This document shows, in pieces, positions 44,825-54,275 of a stretch of DNA of 64,000 bases. The stretch spans positions 1 to 64,000 of the forward strand of contig CALQIX020000007.1 in NCBI GenBank assembly GCA_943330745.2, read 5' to 3'. Under the pieces are notes generated by a model. It was not told where the DNA came from. It worked only from the letters and a program-made list of their open reading frames with translations, and ran no database searches. The stretch is from Lishizhenia tianjinensis (GTDB lineage: Bacteria > Bacteroidota > Bacteroidia > Flavobacteriales_D > Crocinitomicaceae). Position 1 is the first letter of the stretch; each line of letters starts with the position of its first letter. The translations under genes were made by a program, and so were the position numbers.

Positions 44825-45463
44825 ATGGAAACAACAATCAAGGTTCTAATAGTTGACGATCACAAATTAATTAGTGAAGCTTGGACTTCATTATTAAAAG
44901 ATGCTCCTAATATTTGGGTAGTGGGAACAGCAGATAATGCAGAAGACGCCTTTTCAATGACCCACGCACACAAACCTGACATCGTTTTAATGGACATAAA
45001 TCTTGGCGCAGGTAGCGGTTTTGATGCCACAGCAAAGATTACAGACAGTATGCCAAAAACACGGGTAATAGGATTATCATTGCATGACGATATTACATAC
45101 GTCAAAAAATTTCTTTCTATCGGAGCAAAGGGATATTTAACCAAAAACACTTCTAAAACCGAATTAATTGAGGCGATCCATAGTGTTTTTAATGGAACTG
45201 TTTTTATTGGATCAGATATAAAAGATCGCTATTTTACTGCTTTATTGAATGTTGACTCTTCTGAATCAAAAAAGGACCTAACAATGAAGGAAATTGAAAT
45301 TGTTAAATTGATTTCGCAAGGACTTACTTCCAAAGAGATTGCTGATAAACTTTTTATTTCGCACCGAACTGTGGAAACCCATCGGCACAACATTCTTAAA
45401 AAATTAGACATGCCGAATGCTGCGCAATTGAGTAGTTGGGCAAAGGATAAAGGCTACGTATAA
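44825..45463 (+). CDS. NarL/FixJ-family response regulator, orphan
   Basis: A 212-residue two-domain regulator. The receiver domain (1-~122) has acidic residues Asp11/Asp12, phospho-acceptor Asp57 (LMDINL) and a Lys in GAKGYLTK. The LuxR-type helix-turn-helix (~150-210) reads LTSKEIADKLFISHRTVETHRHNILKKL. No histidine kinase is adjacent, so its partner is elsewhere. It starts only 21 bp after atpG with no clear box of its own (TAtcTTGC near 44811 is one base off), so it may be expressed in part with the ATP synthase operon. Confidence 0.92.
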   Translation: METTIKVLIVDDHKLISEAWTSLLKDAPNIWVVGTADNAEDAFSMTHAHKPDIVLMDINLGAGSGFDATAKITDSMPKTRVIGLSLHDDITYVKKFLSIGAKGYLTKNTSKTELIEAIHSVFNGTVFIGSDIKDRYFTALLNVDSSESKKDLTMKEIEIVKLISQGLTSKEIADKLFISHRTVETHRHNILKKLDMPNAAQLSSWAKDKGYV

Positions 45464-45534
45464 CAAGGAAAGTTTTCAACACTATTGCATACGAAATCTT
45501 TATTCACTATATTTAATACCTAAACTAAATATGG

Positions 45535-45732
45535 ATGCTTGAGCTAACAAAAAAGATTCTACGAAATGTGTCTTTTGATCCCAAATTGTTTCGTAAAGAA
45601 TTATTAAAATCATTGAATTGGATTCGCGATATTGATGAATTAAAGAAATTTAAAGATTGGTGCTTGAACGAATTTGGCTCAATTTATCCAATAATATTAC
45701 AGGAAGTTTTTATAGGATTACCAAAAAGATAG
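45535..45732 (+). CDS. Small uncharacterised protein (65 residues)
   Basis: A 65-residue basic protein, mostly helical: LTKKILRNVSFDPKLFRKELLKSLNWI then ELKKFKDWCLNEFG. The phrase KKxLxxVSFDxxLFxKEL resembles a small protein that I recall as common in Bacteroidota genomes without assigned function; that memory is not verifiable here. A competing ATG 4 bases upstream stops after three codons. It ends 3 bp before the S41-like protease start. Confidence 0.6.
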   Translation: MLELTKKILRNVSFDPKLFRKELLKSLNWIRDIDELKKFKDWCLNEFGSIYPIILQEVFIGLPKR

Positions 45733-45735
45733 AAT

Positions 45736-47214
45736 GTGAAATGTAGAACCATTTTAATTTTTTTTCTTAGTCTTTCTAGTGTTAACGTGCAATCTCAATT
45801 TTATAAATTAGCTGATAAGGACTTTTGCATAGAACCTGTCGAGGGAAAGTTACTTCAGCATGATATCACTCAGATTAGAAAAACAATTATTGCTGCCCAC
45901 CCTGATCCATTTATCTATCGATCTAAGGCGGCGTGGGATTCTAGTTATGTTGAATTGTTGCGTTATTTCAAAAGTCCACGTACAATGTTTGATTTTATAT
46001 CCAAAACAGCAACATGGTTAGGCGAATTAAAAGATTCTCATGTGGGCATGGATATCGATCAAATACTCGAATTATATAAGGAAGATAATTCATGGTTAAT
46101 TTTTAAACCAGCGCGCATAGAGGGAAAATTCTATTCAGCTTCTGAAGCTGAGATCGAGTTTGTGCCATTTGGTAACGAGTTACTGGAAATTAATTCAGTT
46201 CCCGTGGATACTCTTTTTAATCAAGCAATGATTTTTTCTTTGGAAGAAGGTGGTTCATATGAAGCGCGACAAAAATATGCAGTTACTTTAATGAGTCCCT
46301 TAATTAATTTATTGAATTCATTTGATTCAGAAGGAGAGAAAATACTTGTTAAACATTGCAATCCAAAGGGAGATACCTTATTTTCTTATGTAAAAACTTA
46401 CACTTCCAAGGAGCGCCGAAAAATGGAATGGAGGAATTATAGTAAAACACAGGACATTGAATTCACGATTGATTCAACACGAGGAACGGGGATATTAAAA
46501 ATCTCCACATTTTTGCCACGATCAAAACGAGCCTTTGAAGAAAAAGTGGACTCTTTTTTCGACTCAGTTGCGAAATGTGATGTTTCTAAAATTTTAATTG
46601 ATGTAAGATGGAACAGGGGTGGGTACTTTGAACAAGTAGAATACCTCTATAATTACATTGATACAATTCCAACTAAACGAACTAAAACATACGTTTCTAA
46701 ACGCAGTGAATTTGATAGTTTCTCAACGATGTCTTGGCTTTCAAAATTGTTTTACTTAAGCTATGCTAAAACACAAAAGTCAAATAGTAAGACAAGACAA
46801 AATTATTCATTCTATAAATTACCGTTAGGAGCATTGGATACCATTCGAGAAACCAACCAATTTGATCAACCAATTCGAGAAAATAAATACCTTGGAACCT
46901 GTTTTCTAGCGATGAATGGCGTTTCAATTTCAGCAAGTGTAGATTTTGCTTCGTGGTTTAAAGAGTCAAAAAGAGGATTAATTTTGGGAGAACAATGCAT
47001 GGGTCCTTTAACCGGTACGTGCGGCAATCCGGTGTTATTTGATTTAAAAAATACTCAAATTTCTGTTGCAACTTCTACCATGCGAAGCTACACGAATTCA
47101 AAACTAAAGATTGAATCCGACCCAATATTTCCAGATGTCCCAATAAAATATTCCGTAACCGAGTTCAGAATAAAAAAGGATCCAATCATTGAATATATTA
47201 ACAACTTAAAATAA
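45736..47214 (+). CDS. Exported S41-family peptidase-like protein
   Basis: A 492-residue exported protein starting at GTG 45736 with a signal peptide (IFFLSLSSVNVQS). It has the peptidase S41 (C-terminal processing protease/tricorn core) fold: ILIDVRWNRGGYFEQVEYL, then NGVSISASVDFASWF with the likely nucleophile Ser, then GLILGEQCMGPLTGT. The Lys expected in the catalytic dyad is not obvious in the last motif, so activity is uncertain. No PDZ motif is clear, although the region ~100-165 is a candidate. The stop is 5 bp before the SprB-repeat gene. Confidence 0.75.
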   Translation: MKCRTILIFFLSLSSVNVQSQFYKLADKDFCIEPVEGKLLQHDITQIRKTIIAAHPDPFIYRSKAAWDSSYVELLRYFKSPRTMFDFISKTATWLGELKDSHVGMDIDQILELYKEDNSWLIFKPARIEGKFYSASEAEIEFVPFGNELLEINSVPVDTLFNQAMIFSLEEGGSYEARQKYAVTLMSPLINLLNSFDSEGEKILVKHCNPKGDTLFSYVKTYTSKERRKMEWRNYSKTQDIEFTIDSTRGTGILKISTFLPRSKRAFEEKVDSFFDSVAKCDVSKILIDVRWNRGGYFEQVEYLYNYIDTIPTKRTKTYVSKRSEFDSFSTMSWLSKLFYLSYAKTQKSNSKTRQNYSFYKLPLGALDTIRETNQFDQPIRENKYLGTCFLAMNGVSISASVDFASWFKESKRGLILGEQCMGPLTGTCGNPVLFDLKNTQISVATSTMRSYTNSKLKIESDPIFPDVPIKYSVTEFRIKKDPIIEYINNLK

Positions 47215-47219
47215 AACAA

Positions 47220-50168
47220 ATGAAATACTTTTTGTTCTTATGCATTTGCTACTTCAATATTACAAGTAGCTGGGCTCAATTAACATGTGATTCAATAGGT
47301 AATTTAATTATTTATTCTAATTATGATGGTGGAATTCTAACCATCAACATTGATCAAAACATACCAAATTTAAAGGTTGGTATCTGCACCTATGAGCCCG
47401 TTCAAGTTAATTTTACAGGTGCTTTTGTTGGAAATATTTCTCAGGTTGTTTATGCCGGATTTAACTCAACTCAAAATAATAATAATTGTGGACAAGGAAA
47501 TTTTGTGACTTCAATTTCTGGAGTACCTCCAGGAATAGTTTCAATTCTTACCAATCCACAGGTTGGATATACCCCAGCGCATGGAAATGGTTCTGGGCTT
47601 TGGGGAGGTGGTATGATCGGTGAATCTGGCCAATGTGATACATTAACAAATGCCGGAGGAGCTAATACACCCGATGAAGTAGTTTATTATTTTCAGCAGG
47701 CTACAGGAGGACAATTGTTATTTCATAAAACTCAATATGCCTGTTGGTTAAATGAAACAGTGAGTATTTCTGAAAGAGGAAATTGTTGTATTATTCCTCC
47801 AGCCCCGCCTTCTGGATGTAATTTAAATGCCACAGTGGCCGTTCAGCCAAATTCGGTGTGTCAACCCTGCAATTATAATGGCCCTTCGATTTTAATAAAT
47901 GAAATTAATATTTATCCGATCAACGGTGATGGGTCAATTTTTGGGCCTTCACCAACAGGAGCAGGAATGGGGGAATGGATCGAATTATTTAATCCAAATT
48001 GGTGTGATTCGGCAGATATTTCTGGATATATTTTAGGTAGTTATAATTCAACGTTTTCAACTAATCCAGCTACCTCAAATGGAATGACATTTGTTCTACC
48101 TCCTGGCACAATCGTTCCTCCTCTTGGATTTGTTATGGTTCGCGGACAAAATGCTGCAGCGCCACCATCTGGTACAATTGACGTAGTTGTGAATAATGGA
48201 TCTAACCAAGCATGTATCCAAGGAGGTATTGCCACAAGTAGAATTTGGTTTCAGAATTCAGGCTCATGGTTTGCTTTTTATGATTCACAAGGGGTTCCTC
48301 AAGATGCAATTCGATGGTCCAATGTAACGGTTGGTGATTTAAATCAAAGTCCTTGTATTCCTATTAACAGCAATTTACCAGTTGGAACAACTACTCTGCC
48401 AACATTTAACCAGATATCAGCATTGGGTCTTACTGCAACATTGGGAGCATCAGCTCAAGGAATGACTTATCAACGATTGCCGGACGGTGGTTCTTGGTCA
48501 ACAACATTAGCCAATGAGGCAACATCTTATGGTTCATGTAATGACCCTTCAAATTGCGCAGTATTTAGTGGCGTTGCTCAATGTAATGGAACAGGAACCG
48601 TGAATGTAATTTCAGGTCAAGCACCATATAGTTATCAATGGAATGATCCCTTATTACAAAATACACAGGTAGCAACAAACCTATGTGAAGGAACTTATGA
48701 GGTTGTTGTGACTGATGCCAATAATTGCCAAGAAACATACACTGTAAATGTTATAACAAATCCTTTTAATCTCTCAACCACTGTTCAGAATCCGGGCTGT
48801 CAACAATCAAATGGTTCAATAACAATAGATCCTTTTGACCCAAATTATTCCTATACGTGGTCGCCAAATGTTTCTACCTCAAATTCTGCAAGTAATTTGC
48901 CTCAAGGAACTTATACAATTTCTATTTCACAAGGTTTTTGTTCATTAGACACGACAATTGTGCTCCAAAATCCAGTTCCTTTTTTGGTCGCTGCTCAATC
49001 TATACAAACAACTTGTGGCGAAAACAATGGATCAATAGTATTTAACAATACACCCGTTGGAAATTATTTATATACATGGTTGCCAAATGTTTCAGTATCG
49101 GACAGTGCATTAAATTTAGCTGCAGGAACTTATCAAATATCAGTAACTGACAATATCTGTATTTATGATACAACGATTACAATTTCACCAAGCGTTGGAT
49201 TAACCTCAGCAGCAACAATTTACAATTCTACTTGTCAGCTGTCAAATGGCGCAATTGCCTTGGATGTATTTCCATTGGGTACTTATACTTTTACGTGGCC
49301 AGCCTCTGTTAGTTCGAACTTAGATAGTGCAAGTAATCTGGCAGCAGGCAACTACTTGATTTCATTTACCGATGGGATATGTAGCAATGATACATTAATT
49401 ACGCTTACAACAACCAATTCACCAACAGATATTGTCACAAATATTACGGCTACTCAATGTGATGAAAACACGGGGGAAATTGCGGTAGCATCAACTATAG
49501 GAGGGGTTTCACCTTATACATATGCTATAGGAAATGGAGTTTTTGCCAGCAATCTTGTTTTTGATAGTTTAGCACAAGGTTCTTATATTATATCGGTTCA
49601 GGACATCAATAATTGTTCATATCAAGAAACAATATCTATACCTGTTTTCTCGGGGCCTACACTTATTCAAATAAGTCAAAATAATCCAAATTGTGGACTG
49701 TCAAATGGTAATTTAGTTGTTAATGGAACGATAGGTGGAACCGCCCCTTATACTTATTCCTTTGGTAGTGTTTCGATTATTCCAGGAGATACACTGACTG
49801 ATTTAGGCATTGGACAATATTCAATTTCTGTTACAGATGCTAATGGCTGTGCCTTATTGCAAAATGAGAATTTGATTATGACAGCGGGAGTATCGTCAAT
49901 TTTTATTCCAAATGTTTTAACTGCCAATGAAGATGCAACCAATGATATTTGGAAGATCAATGCCATCTGTGTTGAATCAATTGAATGTGTGATATTAAAT
50001 CGATGGGGCAACAAAATCTATGAATTTAGTGACTTAAATGGAGGGTGGGATGGCAAAACATCAGGAGGTACAAATGCTATTGATGGGGTCTATTTTTACC
50101 GTTTAACTGCCAATTATTTTGGTGGAGACTCTGAAATCTTTCACGGGCATATTACACTTATTCGATAA
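47220..50168 (+). CDS. SprB-repeat adhesin with lamin-tail and gliding-motility C-terminal domain
   Basis: A 982-residue surface protein. In order it has a signal peptide (1-~20), a Cys-rich N-terminal region (~20-220), a lamin-tail domain (ILINEINIYPINGDG..., ~225-440), about six SprB-like repeats (~445-890, each with a NGxIxxxxxxGxxPYTY-like strand pair and a GTYxxxVTDxxxC ending) and a type B T9SS tail (LNRWGNKIYEFSDLNGGWDG). SprB-type repeats are found in the mobile gliding adhesins of Flavobacteria. Here the array is short. It starts 5 bp after the S41-like gene. Whether the cell glides cannot be told from this window. Confidence 0.85.
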   Translation: MKYFLFLCICYFNITSSWAQLTCDSIGNLIIYSNYDGGILTINIDQNIPNLKVGICTYEPVQVNFTGAFVGNISQVVYAGFNSTQNNNNCGQGNFVTSISGVPPGIVSILTNPQVGYTPAHGNGSGLWGGGMIGESGQCDTLTNAGGANTPDEVVYYFQQATGGQLLFHKTQYACWLNETVSISERGNCCIIPPAPPSGCNLNATVAVQPNSVCQPCNYNGPSILINEINIYPINGDGSIFGPSPTGAGMGEWIELFNPNWCDSADISGYILGSYNSTFSTNPATSNGMTFVLPPGTIVPPLGFVMVRGQNAAAPPSGTIDVVVNNGSNQACIQGGIATSRIWFQNSGSWFAFYDSQGVPQDAIRWSNVTVGDLNQSPCIPINSNLPVGTTTLPTFNQISALGLTATLGASAQGMTYQRLPDGGSWSTTLANEATSYGSCNDPSNCAVFSGVAQCNGTGTVNVISGQAPYSYQWNDPLLQNTQVATNLCEGTYEVVVTDANNCQETYTVNVITNPFNLSTTVQNPGCQQSNGSITIDPFDPNYSYTWSPNVSTSNSASNLPQGTYTISISQGFCSLDTTIVLQNPVPFLVAAQSIQTTCGENNGSIVFNNTPVGNYLYTWLPNVSVSDSALNLAAGTYQISVTDNICIYDTTITISPSVGLTSAATIYNSTCQLSNGAIALDVFPLGTYTFTWPASVSSNLDSASNLAAGNYLISFTDGICSNDTLITLTTTNSPTDIVTNITATQCDENTGEIAVASTIGGVSPYTYAIGNGVFASNLVFDSLAQGSYIISVQDINNCSYQETISIPVFSGPTLIQISQNNPNCGLSNGNLVVNGTIGGTAPYTYSFGSVSIIPGDTLTDLGIGQYSISVTDANGCALLQNENLIMTAGVSSIFIPNVLTANEDATNDIWKINAICVESIECVILNRWGNKIYEFSDLNGGWDGKTSGGTNAIDGVYFYRLTANYFGGDSEIFHGHITLIR

Positions 50169-50214
50169 GGTAATTAATCAAACGTTTTTACAACAACAAA
50201 ACTGTTGGTATTTC

Positions 50215-50244
50215 TTGGTTTTTAGAATAAAAGGCGTACCTTTG
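50215..50244 (+). promoter_or_regulatory. Predicted promoter of rpsF-rpsR-rplI
   Basis: TTG (50215-50217), 19 bp, then TAccTTTG (50237-50244). This is a full consensus match, giving a short AT-rich leader of about 15 nt before the rpsF ATG. The leader is too short for an S6:S18 binding motif. Confidence 0.75.
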
Positions 50245-50264
50245 CACCCTTAATTATTTTTATT

Positions 50265-50612
50265 ATGAATTTATACGAAACTGTTTTCATTTTAACTCCC
50301 GTTTTGTCTGATGATCAGGCAAAGGAAGCAGTGCAAAAAGTAGAGAACGAGATTAAGTCTCTCGGCGGTGAAGTCCAGCACATTGAGAATTGGGGCCTCC
50401 GCAAATTAGCCTATCCAATCCAAAAGAAATCAACAGGATTTTATTTCCTGATTGAGTTCAGCGCACCTGGTACATTGGTAGCAGATTTTGAACTAATGAT
50501 GAAGCGAGATGAACGTGTTTTGCGTTTCTTGACCGTTAGAATGGACGAACATCATGCTGCCTATGCCGAAAAACGTAAAGTACGTTTGGGATACAAAAAA
50601 GCTGAAGCTTAA
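50265..50612 (+). CDS. rpsF: 30S ribosomal protein S6
   Basis: 115-residue S6 with [20 protein letters not shown] at the N-terminus and [20 protein letters not shown] in the middle, both standard family segments. It binds S18 on the small-subunit platform. It is first in a three-gene ribosomal operon with its own strong promoter. Confidence 0.97.
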   Translation: MNLYETVFILTPVLSDDQAKEAVQKVENEIKSLGGEVQHIENWGLRKLAYPIQKKSTGFYFLIEFSAPGTLVADFELMMKRDERVLRFLTVRMDEHHAAYAEKRKVRLGYKKAEA

Positions 50613-50641
50613 TTAATTGTTAATTTCTTAAAATTGTAGAT

Positions 50642-50902
50642 ATGTCAAACGATATTAGATACCTAACCCCGATTAACATTGATATTAAAAGGGAAAAATA
50701 TTGCCGCTTCAAAAAAAGTGGAATAAAATTTATTGATTACAAAGATGCTGACTACTTATTGAAATTGGTAAATGAGCAAGGTAAAATTTTACCTCGTCGT
50801 TTAACTGGAACTTCTGCTAAATATCAGAAGAGGGTGAGTCAAGCAATTAAACGTGCACGTCATTTGGCCCTTATGCCTTATGTAGCCGATTTATTAAAAT
50901 AA
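50642..50902 (+). CDS. rpsR: 30S ribosomal protein S18
   Basis: 86-residue S18. The core motif [27 protein letters not shown] followed by [19 protein letters not shown] identifies it. It starts 29 bp after rpsF and sits 11 bp before rplI, the usual order. Confidence 0.97.
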   Translation: MSNDIRYLTPINIDIKREKYCRFKKSGIKFIDYKDADYLLKLVNEQGKILPRRLTGTSAKYQKRVSQAIKRARHLALMPYVADLLK

Positions 50903-50913
50903 TACTAGAAGTC

Positions 50914-51360
50914 ATGGAAGTAATCTTAAAGAAAAATGTAGACAAGCTTGGTTACGCGAATGAAATCGTGACTGTTAAGCCAGGATATGGAAGAAATTTC
51001 TTAATTCCTCAAGGATATGCTATTTTGGCAACGGCTTCTGCGAAAAAAGCGCACGAAGAAATTATGCGTCAAAAAGCCCATAAAGAAACAAAAATGGCTG
51101 CTGAAGCGCAAGAAATGGCTGCTAAATTAGTAGACCTTAAAATTTCTATTTTTACTAAAGCGGGTGAGAATGGCAAAATTTTCGGTTCTGTGAATACAGT
51201 TCAGTTATCTGAAGCATTGAAAAAAGCAGGATTTGAAATAGACCGTAGATCAATCAGCATTAAAAATGAACCAATCAAAGAAGTTGGATCATATACTGCA
51301 GAAGCAAATTTATTCAAAGGAGTAAAACAAACTTTTTCTTTTGATGTAGTTGCTGAATAA
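50914..51360 (+). CDS. rplI: 50S ribosomal protein L9
   Basis: 148-residue L9 with the two-domain dumbbell form. The N-terminal signature NVDKLGYANEIVTVKPGYGRNFLIPQGYA is followed by the long linking helix and a C-terminal domain with GKIFGSVNTVQLSEAL. It is the last gene of the operon, and a terminator lies 25 bp downstream. Confidence 0.97.
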   Translation: MEVILKKNVDKLGYANEIVTVKPGYGRNFLIPQGYAILATASAKKAHEEIMRQKAHKETKMAAEAQEMAAKLVDLKISIFTKAGENGKIFGSVNTVQLSEALKKAGFEIDRRSISIKNEPIKEVGSYTAEANLFKGVKQTFSFDVVAE

Positions 51361-51385
51361 GAGAATAAAATTTCTTACTTATATG

Positions 51386-51409
51386 AAGGCTCCTTATGGG
51401 GCCTTTTTT
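51386..51409. terminator. Terminator after rplI, between convergent genes
   Basis: The arms AAGGCTCC (51386-51393) and GGGGCCTT (51398-51405) form an 8 bp stem with one G-T pair and a 4 nt loop, then T residues on the plus strand. The stop codon of the convergent glycosyltransferase gene overlaps the T run, so the same DNA ends both genes. Confidence 0.85.
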
Positions 51410-52421
51410 AATTTAATAATAAGTGCTCGATGCCCTCTTTAGTAATTTTTTCAATGCATTTACATCTTTTACTTTTCATGCAAACAGGACATTCATCATC
51501 AAACACAATAGTTTGAACGTTTATTCCTATCGGTTTCCATCTGCCAGGATGAATTGGTTTTCTGGGAGAAAATATGCCAATTGTTTTTATTCCTGAAATT
51601 CCTGCAATATGTAATGGTCCTGTAGAGCAAGCTACTAGTGCGGTACTAATTGAAATTAAATACATTAGTTGTTTTAAGCTTAATTGTCCCGTTGTATCTA
51701 ATAAATTAGTACGCCTAGGTAATTGGTTTCGAAACAAGTCTCCTTCAGTTTCTGTACCTGTAACAAGGATTTTCCACCCTTTCGGAATGAGTAAATTTGC
51801 TAAAGAAATATAATTTTCGATCGGCCATTCTTTTGCGCTTCCCTGGGATTTTGGGTGAAGAATAAGAATGTTTCTTGAATCACTAATAAATTCATTGACA
51901 AAAGAGGGTAAAATCACCTGTGAAACATTCCATTGAGACAAATTGCAATTGATTTCTCCCAAAGGTGGAATATGATTTAATCCGAAAGGTTTGAGGAGAT
52001 TAAAATTTAATTGTGATTCATGAAGGTCTGAATTTTTCCTAGAAAACGAAACGCGATAGTTGCAAGTCAATAAATGGTAAGATCTGTGCGAAGTACCAAT
52101 GCGAACGGGTATTTTTGCTTTTTTTGCTATTCTAGCAATTTCTTTATGAGGAAATACATGAAGTATACAATCAGCTTCAAATGATTTAAATTTCTCTATC
52201 TGTTCTAATTTCGGCATGTTTTTATGATCTTCCCAACTGATAAATTCATCAATCATTGAAAAGGATTCAATTATGCTTTGGGTATAGTTTCTTCCTAAAT
52301 AAATTAGATATGCATTAGGGAATTTCTTTCTGAGCCAAACACAAAAAGGAAAAGTGAGTATTACATCACCGATACTATCTGTGCGGGAAATGATTATTCG
52401 TGAGGGGGTAATTTCTTTCAA
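51408..52421 (-). CDS. Glycosyltransferase family 9 (heptosyltransferase-like)
   Basis: An ADP-heptose:LPS heptosyltransferase-type enzyme of about 337 residues, acting at the cytoplasmic face in LPS or core synthesis. The N-terminal RIIISRTDSIGDVILTFP is the family start, and the C-terminal region has CSTGPLHIAG and RCKCIEKI. The start is uncertain. I use TTG 52421, which begins 19 bp after the upstream stop. GTG 52511 is also in frame (367 residues) but would overlap the upstream gene by 71 bp and add a stretch not needed for the fold. The Cys-rich end (CPVCMKSKRCKCIEK) may bind metal. Confidence 0.82.
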   Translation of the reverse strand: MKEITPSRIIISRTDSIGDVILTFPFCVWLRKKFPNAYLIYLGRNYTQSIIESFSMIDEFISWEDHKNMPKLEQIEKFKSFEADCILHVFPHKEIARIAKKAKIPVRIGTSHRSYHLLTCNYRVSFSRKNSDLHESQLNFNLLKPFGLNHIPPLGEINCNLSQWNVSQVILPSFVNEFISDSRNILILHPKSQGSAKEWPIENYISLANLLIPKGWKILVTGTETEGDLFRNQLPRRTNLLDTTGQLSLKQLMYLISISTALVACSTGPLHIAGISGIKTIGIFSPRKPIHPGRWKPIGINVQTIVFDDECPVCMKSKRCKCIEKITKEGIEHLLLN

Positions 52422-52440
52422 GGATTGATTTTTCAGGAAA

Positions 52441-53208
52441 TTATTTAATGTTACTTTTTTCGCGGTATAGACGCAGAAGTTCTTTGTATTTAACAATGTT
52501 TGATTGAGCACTTATTTTTGCAATCATGAAACCACTATATCCATCTAGAAAACCCCGTTTCAATATATACATGGATAAAAATCGACTACATGCACTTAAA
52601 TAAGGACTTATAACACTAACGGTTTTCTTTTGTTCAAAATATTTCCTAGCTGTTAGCAATGAGTATTTGTCTGCTTTTTCTTTATGCTGTTGATGCGAAT
52701 AATAAGAATAATGATAGAGTAATCCGCTCAGTTGAGTCGATTCTATTTTTAGTGAATGCACTAATTCTTCATGTACAATTTCATTGTTCCAATAGCTGAT
52801 TTCTTTAGAAAAAAGCCTTGTTTTCCAATCAGGAAACCATCCGCTATAATAAATCCAATGATTGCAATAGTTAGTAAGTCGATTAACCGAATAATTTCCT
52901 TTTATTTTTTGTGACTTCAGTAAGATAAGTTCATTTTGCAAATCTTCTGAAATGCTTTCATCCGCGTCAATTGAGAAGATAAATTCATATTTGGCGAGTG
53001 AATTGCCAAAATTTTTTGCATCAGAATAACCTTCCCACGATTTTTCCTTGAACACAACGGGATAGCTTAGGCATAATTCTTTAGTTCGATCGGTAGAAAA
53101 TGAATCGATAATAATGATTTCATCCATCACGGGAAGAAGGGATTCGATACAACGTTTTATATTGCGTTCTTCATTAAATGTGATTATGACCGCTGAAATT
53201 GACGTCAT
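52441..53208 (-). CDS. Glycosyltransferase family 2, WaaE/KdtX-like
   Basis: A 255-residue glycosyltransferase of LPS-core type. The GT-A start ISAVIITFNEERNIKRCIESL is followed by IIIIDSFSTDRT and the DxD-type FSIDADES. WKTRLFSKEISYWNNEIVHEEL is typical of the WaaE-like group that adds glucose or heptose to the inner core. No membrane segments are seen. It is followed by the GT9 gene, and together they look like part of an LPS or lipooligosaccharide core cluster. Confidence 0.88.
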   Translation of the reverse strand: MTSISAVIITFNEERNIKRCIESLLPVMDEIIIIDSFSTDRTKELCLSYPVVFKEKSWEGYSDAKNFGNSLAKYEFIFSIDADESISEDLQNELILLKSQKIKGNYSVNRLTNYCNHWIYYSGWFPDWKTRLFSKEISYWNNEIVHEELVHSLKIESTQLSGLLYHYSYYSHQQHKEKADKYSLLTARKYFEQKKTVSVISPYLSACSRFLSMYILKRGFLDGYSGFMIAKISAQSNIVKYKELLRLYREKSNIK

Positions 53209-53209
53209 T

Positions 53210-54274
53210 TTAATCGATCAATTCAACGCTTCTAATAACTGCTTGAACTTCTCTTAAAGAATGGGTCCAACTGGTGGTAGAAGGGGCGTCAACATAGCCG
53301 CTAATGCAAATAATTTTCTTTCTCTTCGGATGAATAAAATGAAAGGCCCAAAAAGCTCCACCGGTTCCTTTCAACGTCCGATGCTGAAAAAGGAACATTC
53401 CCCGCATATCATATCCAGAGATTTTTCCTGATTCATTTTTAGTTCGTTCTAGAATTGGAAAAATTTCTTTCTGATATTGTGTTCCCATATACATGTCTTC
53501 TACTTGATGGGGCACATTGTATCTTAGCATTGTATCTCGATCTTTTAATAATTGATTCAGCGAAAACTGGGATGAATCTTTAAAATCATATTGATAGATT
53601 AAAAGGCCTGAAAAAATCGTGCCTGGATCTTGAGTCCCTGTACCTGAAAATTCTATAGGTTTGGATCCTGAAGGAAATTCTAATCGATAGAAATTATCGC
53701 GTTTCCAGACATTTTTTGTTCCTTCTGGAAGTTTTAAGGATATGCCAAAATTCTTTTCAATTGGAGTTGTAATTACTCCATTATTGTTAGGTTTAAACTG
53801 ATTTAAAATTCTTTTCCAATCATAATAATCATAAGCCGCATGTACACCGGGCATTCCGTTTTTGCAAAAATCAACCAGTTGGTTATAATCCTTGGCTGTT
53901 ATTTCAATCAACAATTGATCGTGTGCCCAGGTATGGTATTTTTTCTCAACAGAAACTTGTTTTCCTTTGTATTTTGAATCTATGGATAAAATCAAGGTGT
54001 TTCTGTAACGTTTAATAGCATCTGTAAACTTAGCCGGTGTCCGGTGAATCAATTCAAAGGTTGCAACATCTGGATAGTAGGGCATAATGAATTGAGTTAA
54101 ATTAGAATCTAACAGTTCATGAATTTCTGAATCCCACAAACTTTTGTCGCAAACAACTAAAATTTCGCCTGTTTTACCTGTCACCATTAATCCTTGTGCG
54201 CCATATTTTTTTGTAACGGTTTCACAGCTTATTAAACTCAAGCCAGCAAGAAGAAGAAAAAGTGAATATTTCAT
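53210..54274 (-). CDS. DUF4837-family lipoprotein
   Basis: A 354-residue lipoprotein (lipobox LISC, Cys17). The family DUF4837 is known in Bacteroidota, often beside a lytic transglycosylase, as here. Features include an N-terminal MVTGKTGEILVVCDKSLW and a central GMPGVHAAYDYYDWKRIL. The stop lies 1 bp before the start of the GT2 gene, and the gene follows mltD by 1 bp. The function is unknown; a part in envelope assembly is inferred from neighbours. Confidence 0.82.
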   Translation of the reverse strand: MKYSLFLLLAGLSLISCETVTKKYGAQGLMVTGKTGEILVVCDKSLWDSEIHELLDSNLTQFIMPYYPDVATFELIHRTPAKFTDAIKRYRNTLILSIDSKYKGKQVSVEKKYHTWAHDQLLIEITAKDYNQLVDFCKNGMPGVHAAYDYYDWKRILNQFKPNNNGVITTPIEKNFGISLKLPEGTKNVWKRDNFYRLEFPSGSKPIEFSGTGTQDPGTIFSGLLIYQYDFKDSSQFSLNQLLKDRDTMLRYNVPHQVEDMYMGTQYQKEIFPILERTKNESGKISGYDMRGMFLFQHRTLKGTGGAFWAFHFIHPKRKKIICISGYVDAPSTTSWTHSLREVQAVIRSVELID

Positions 54275-54275
54275 G

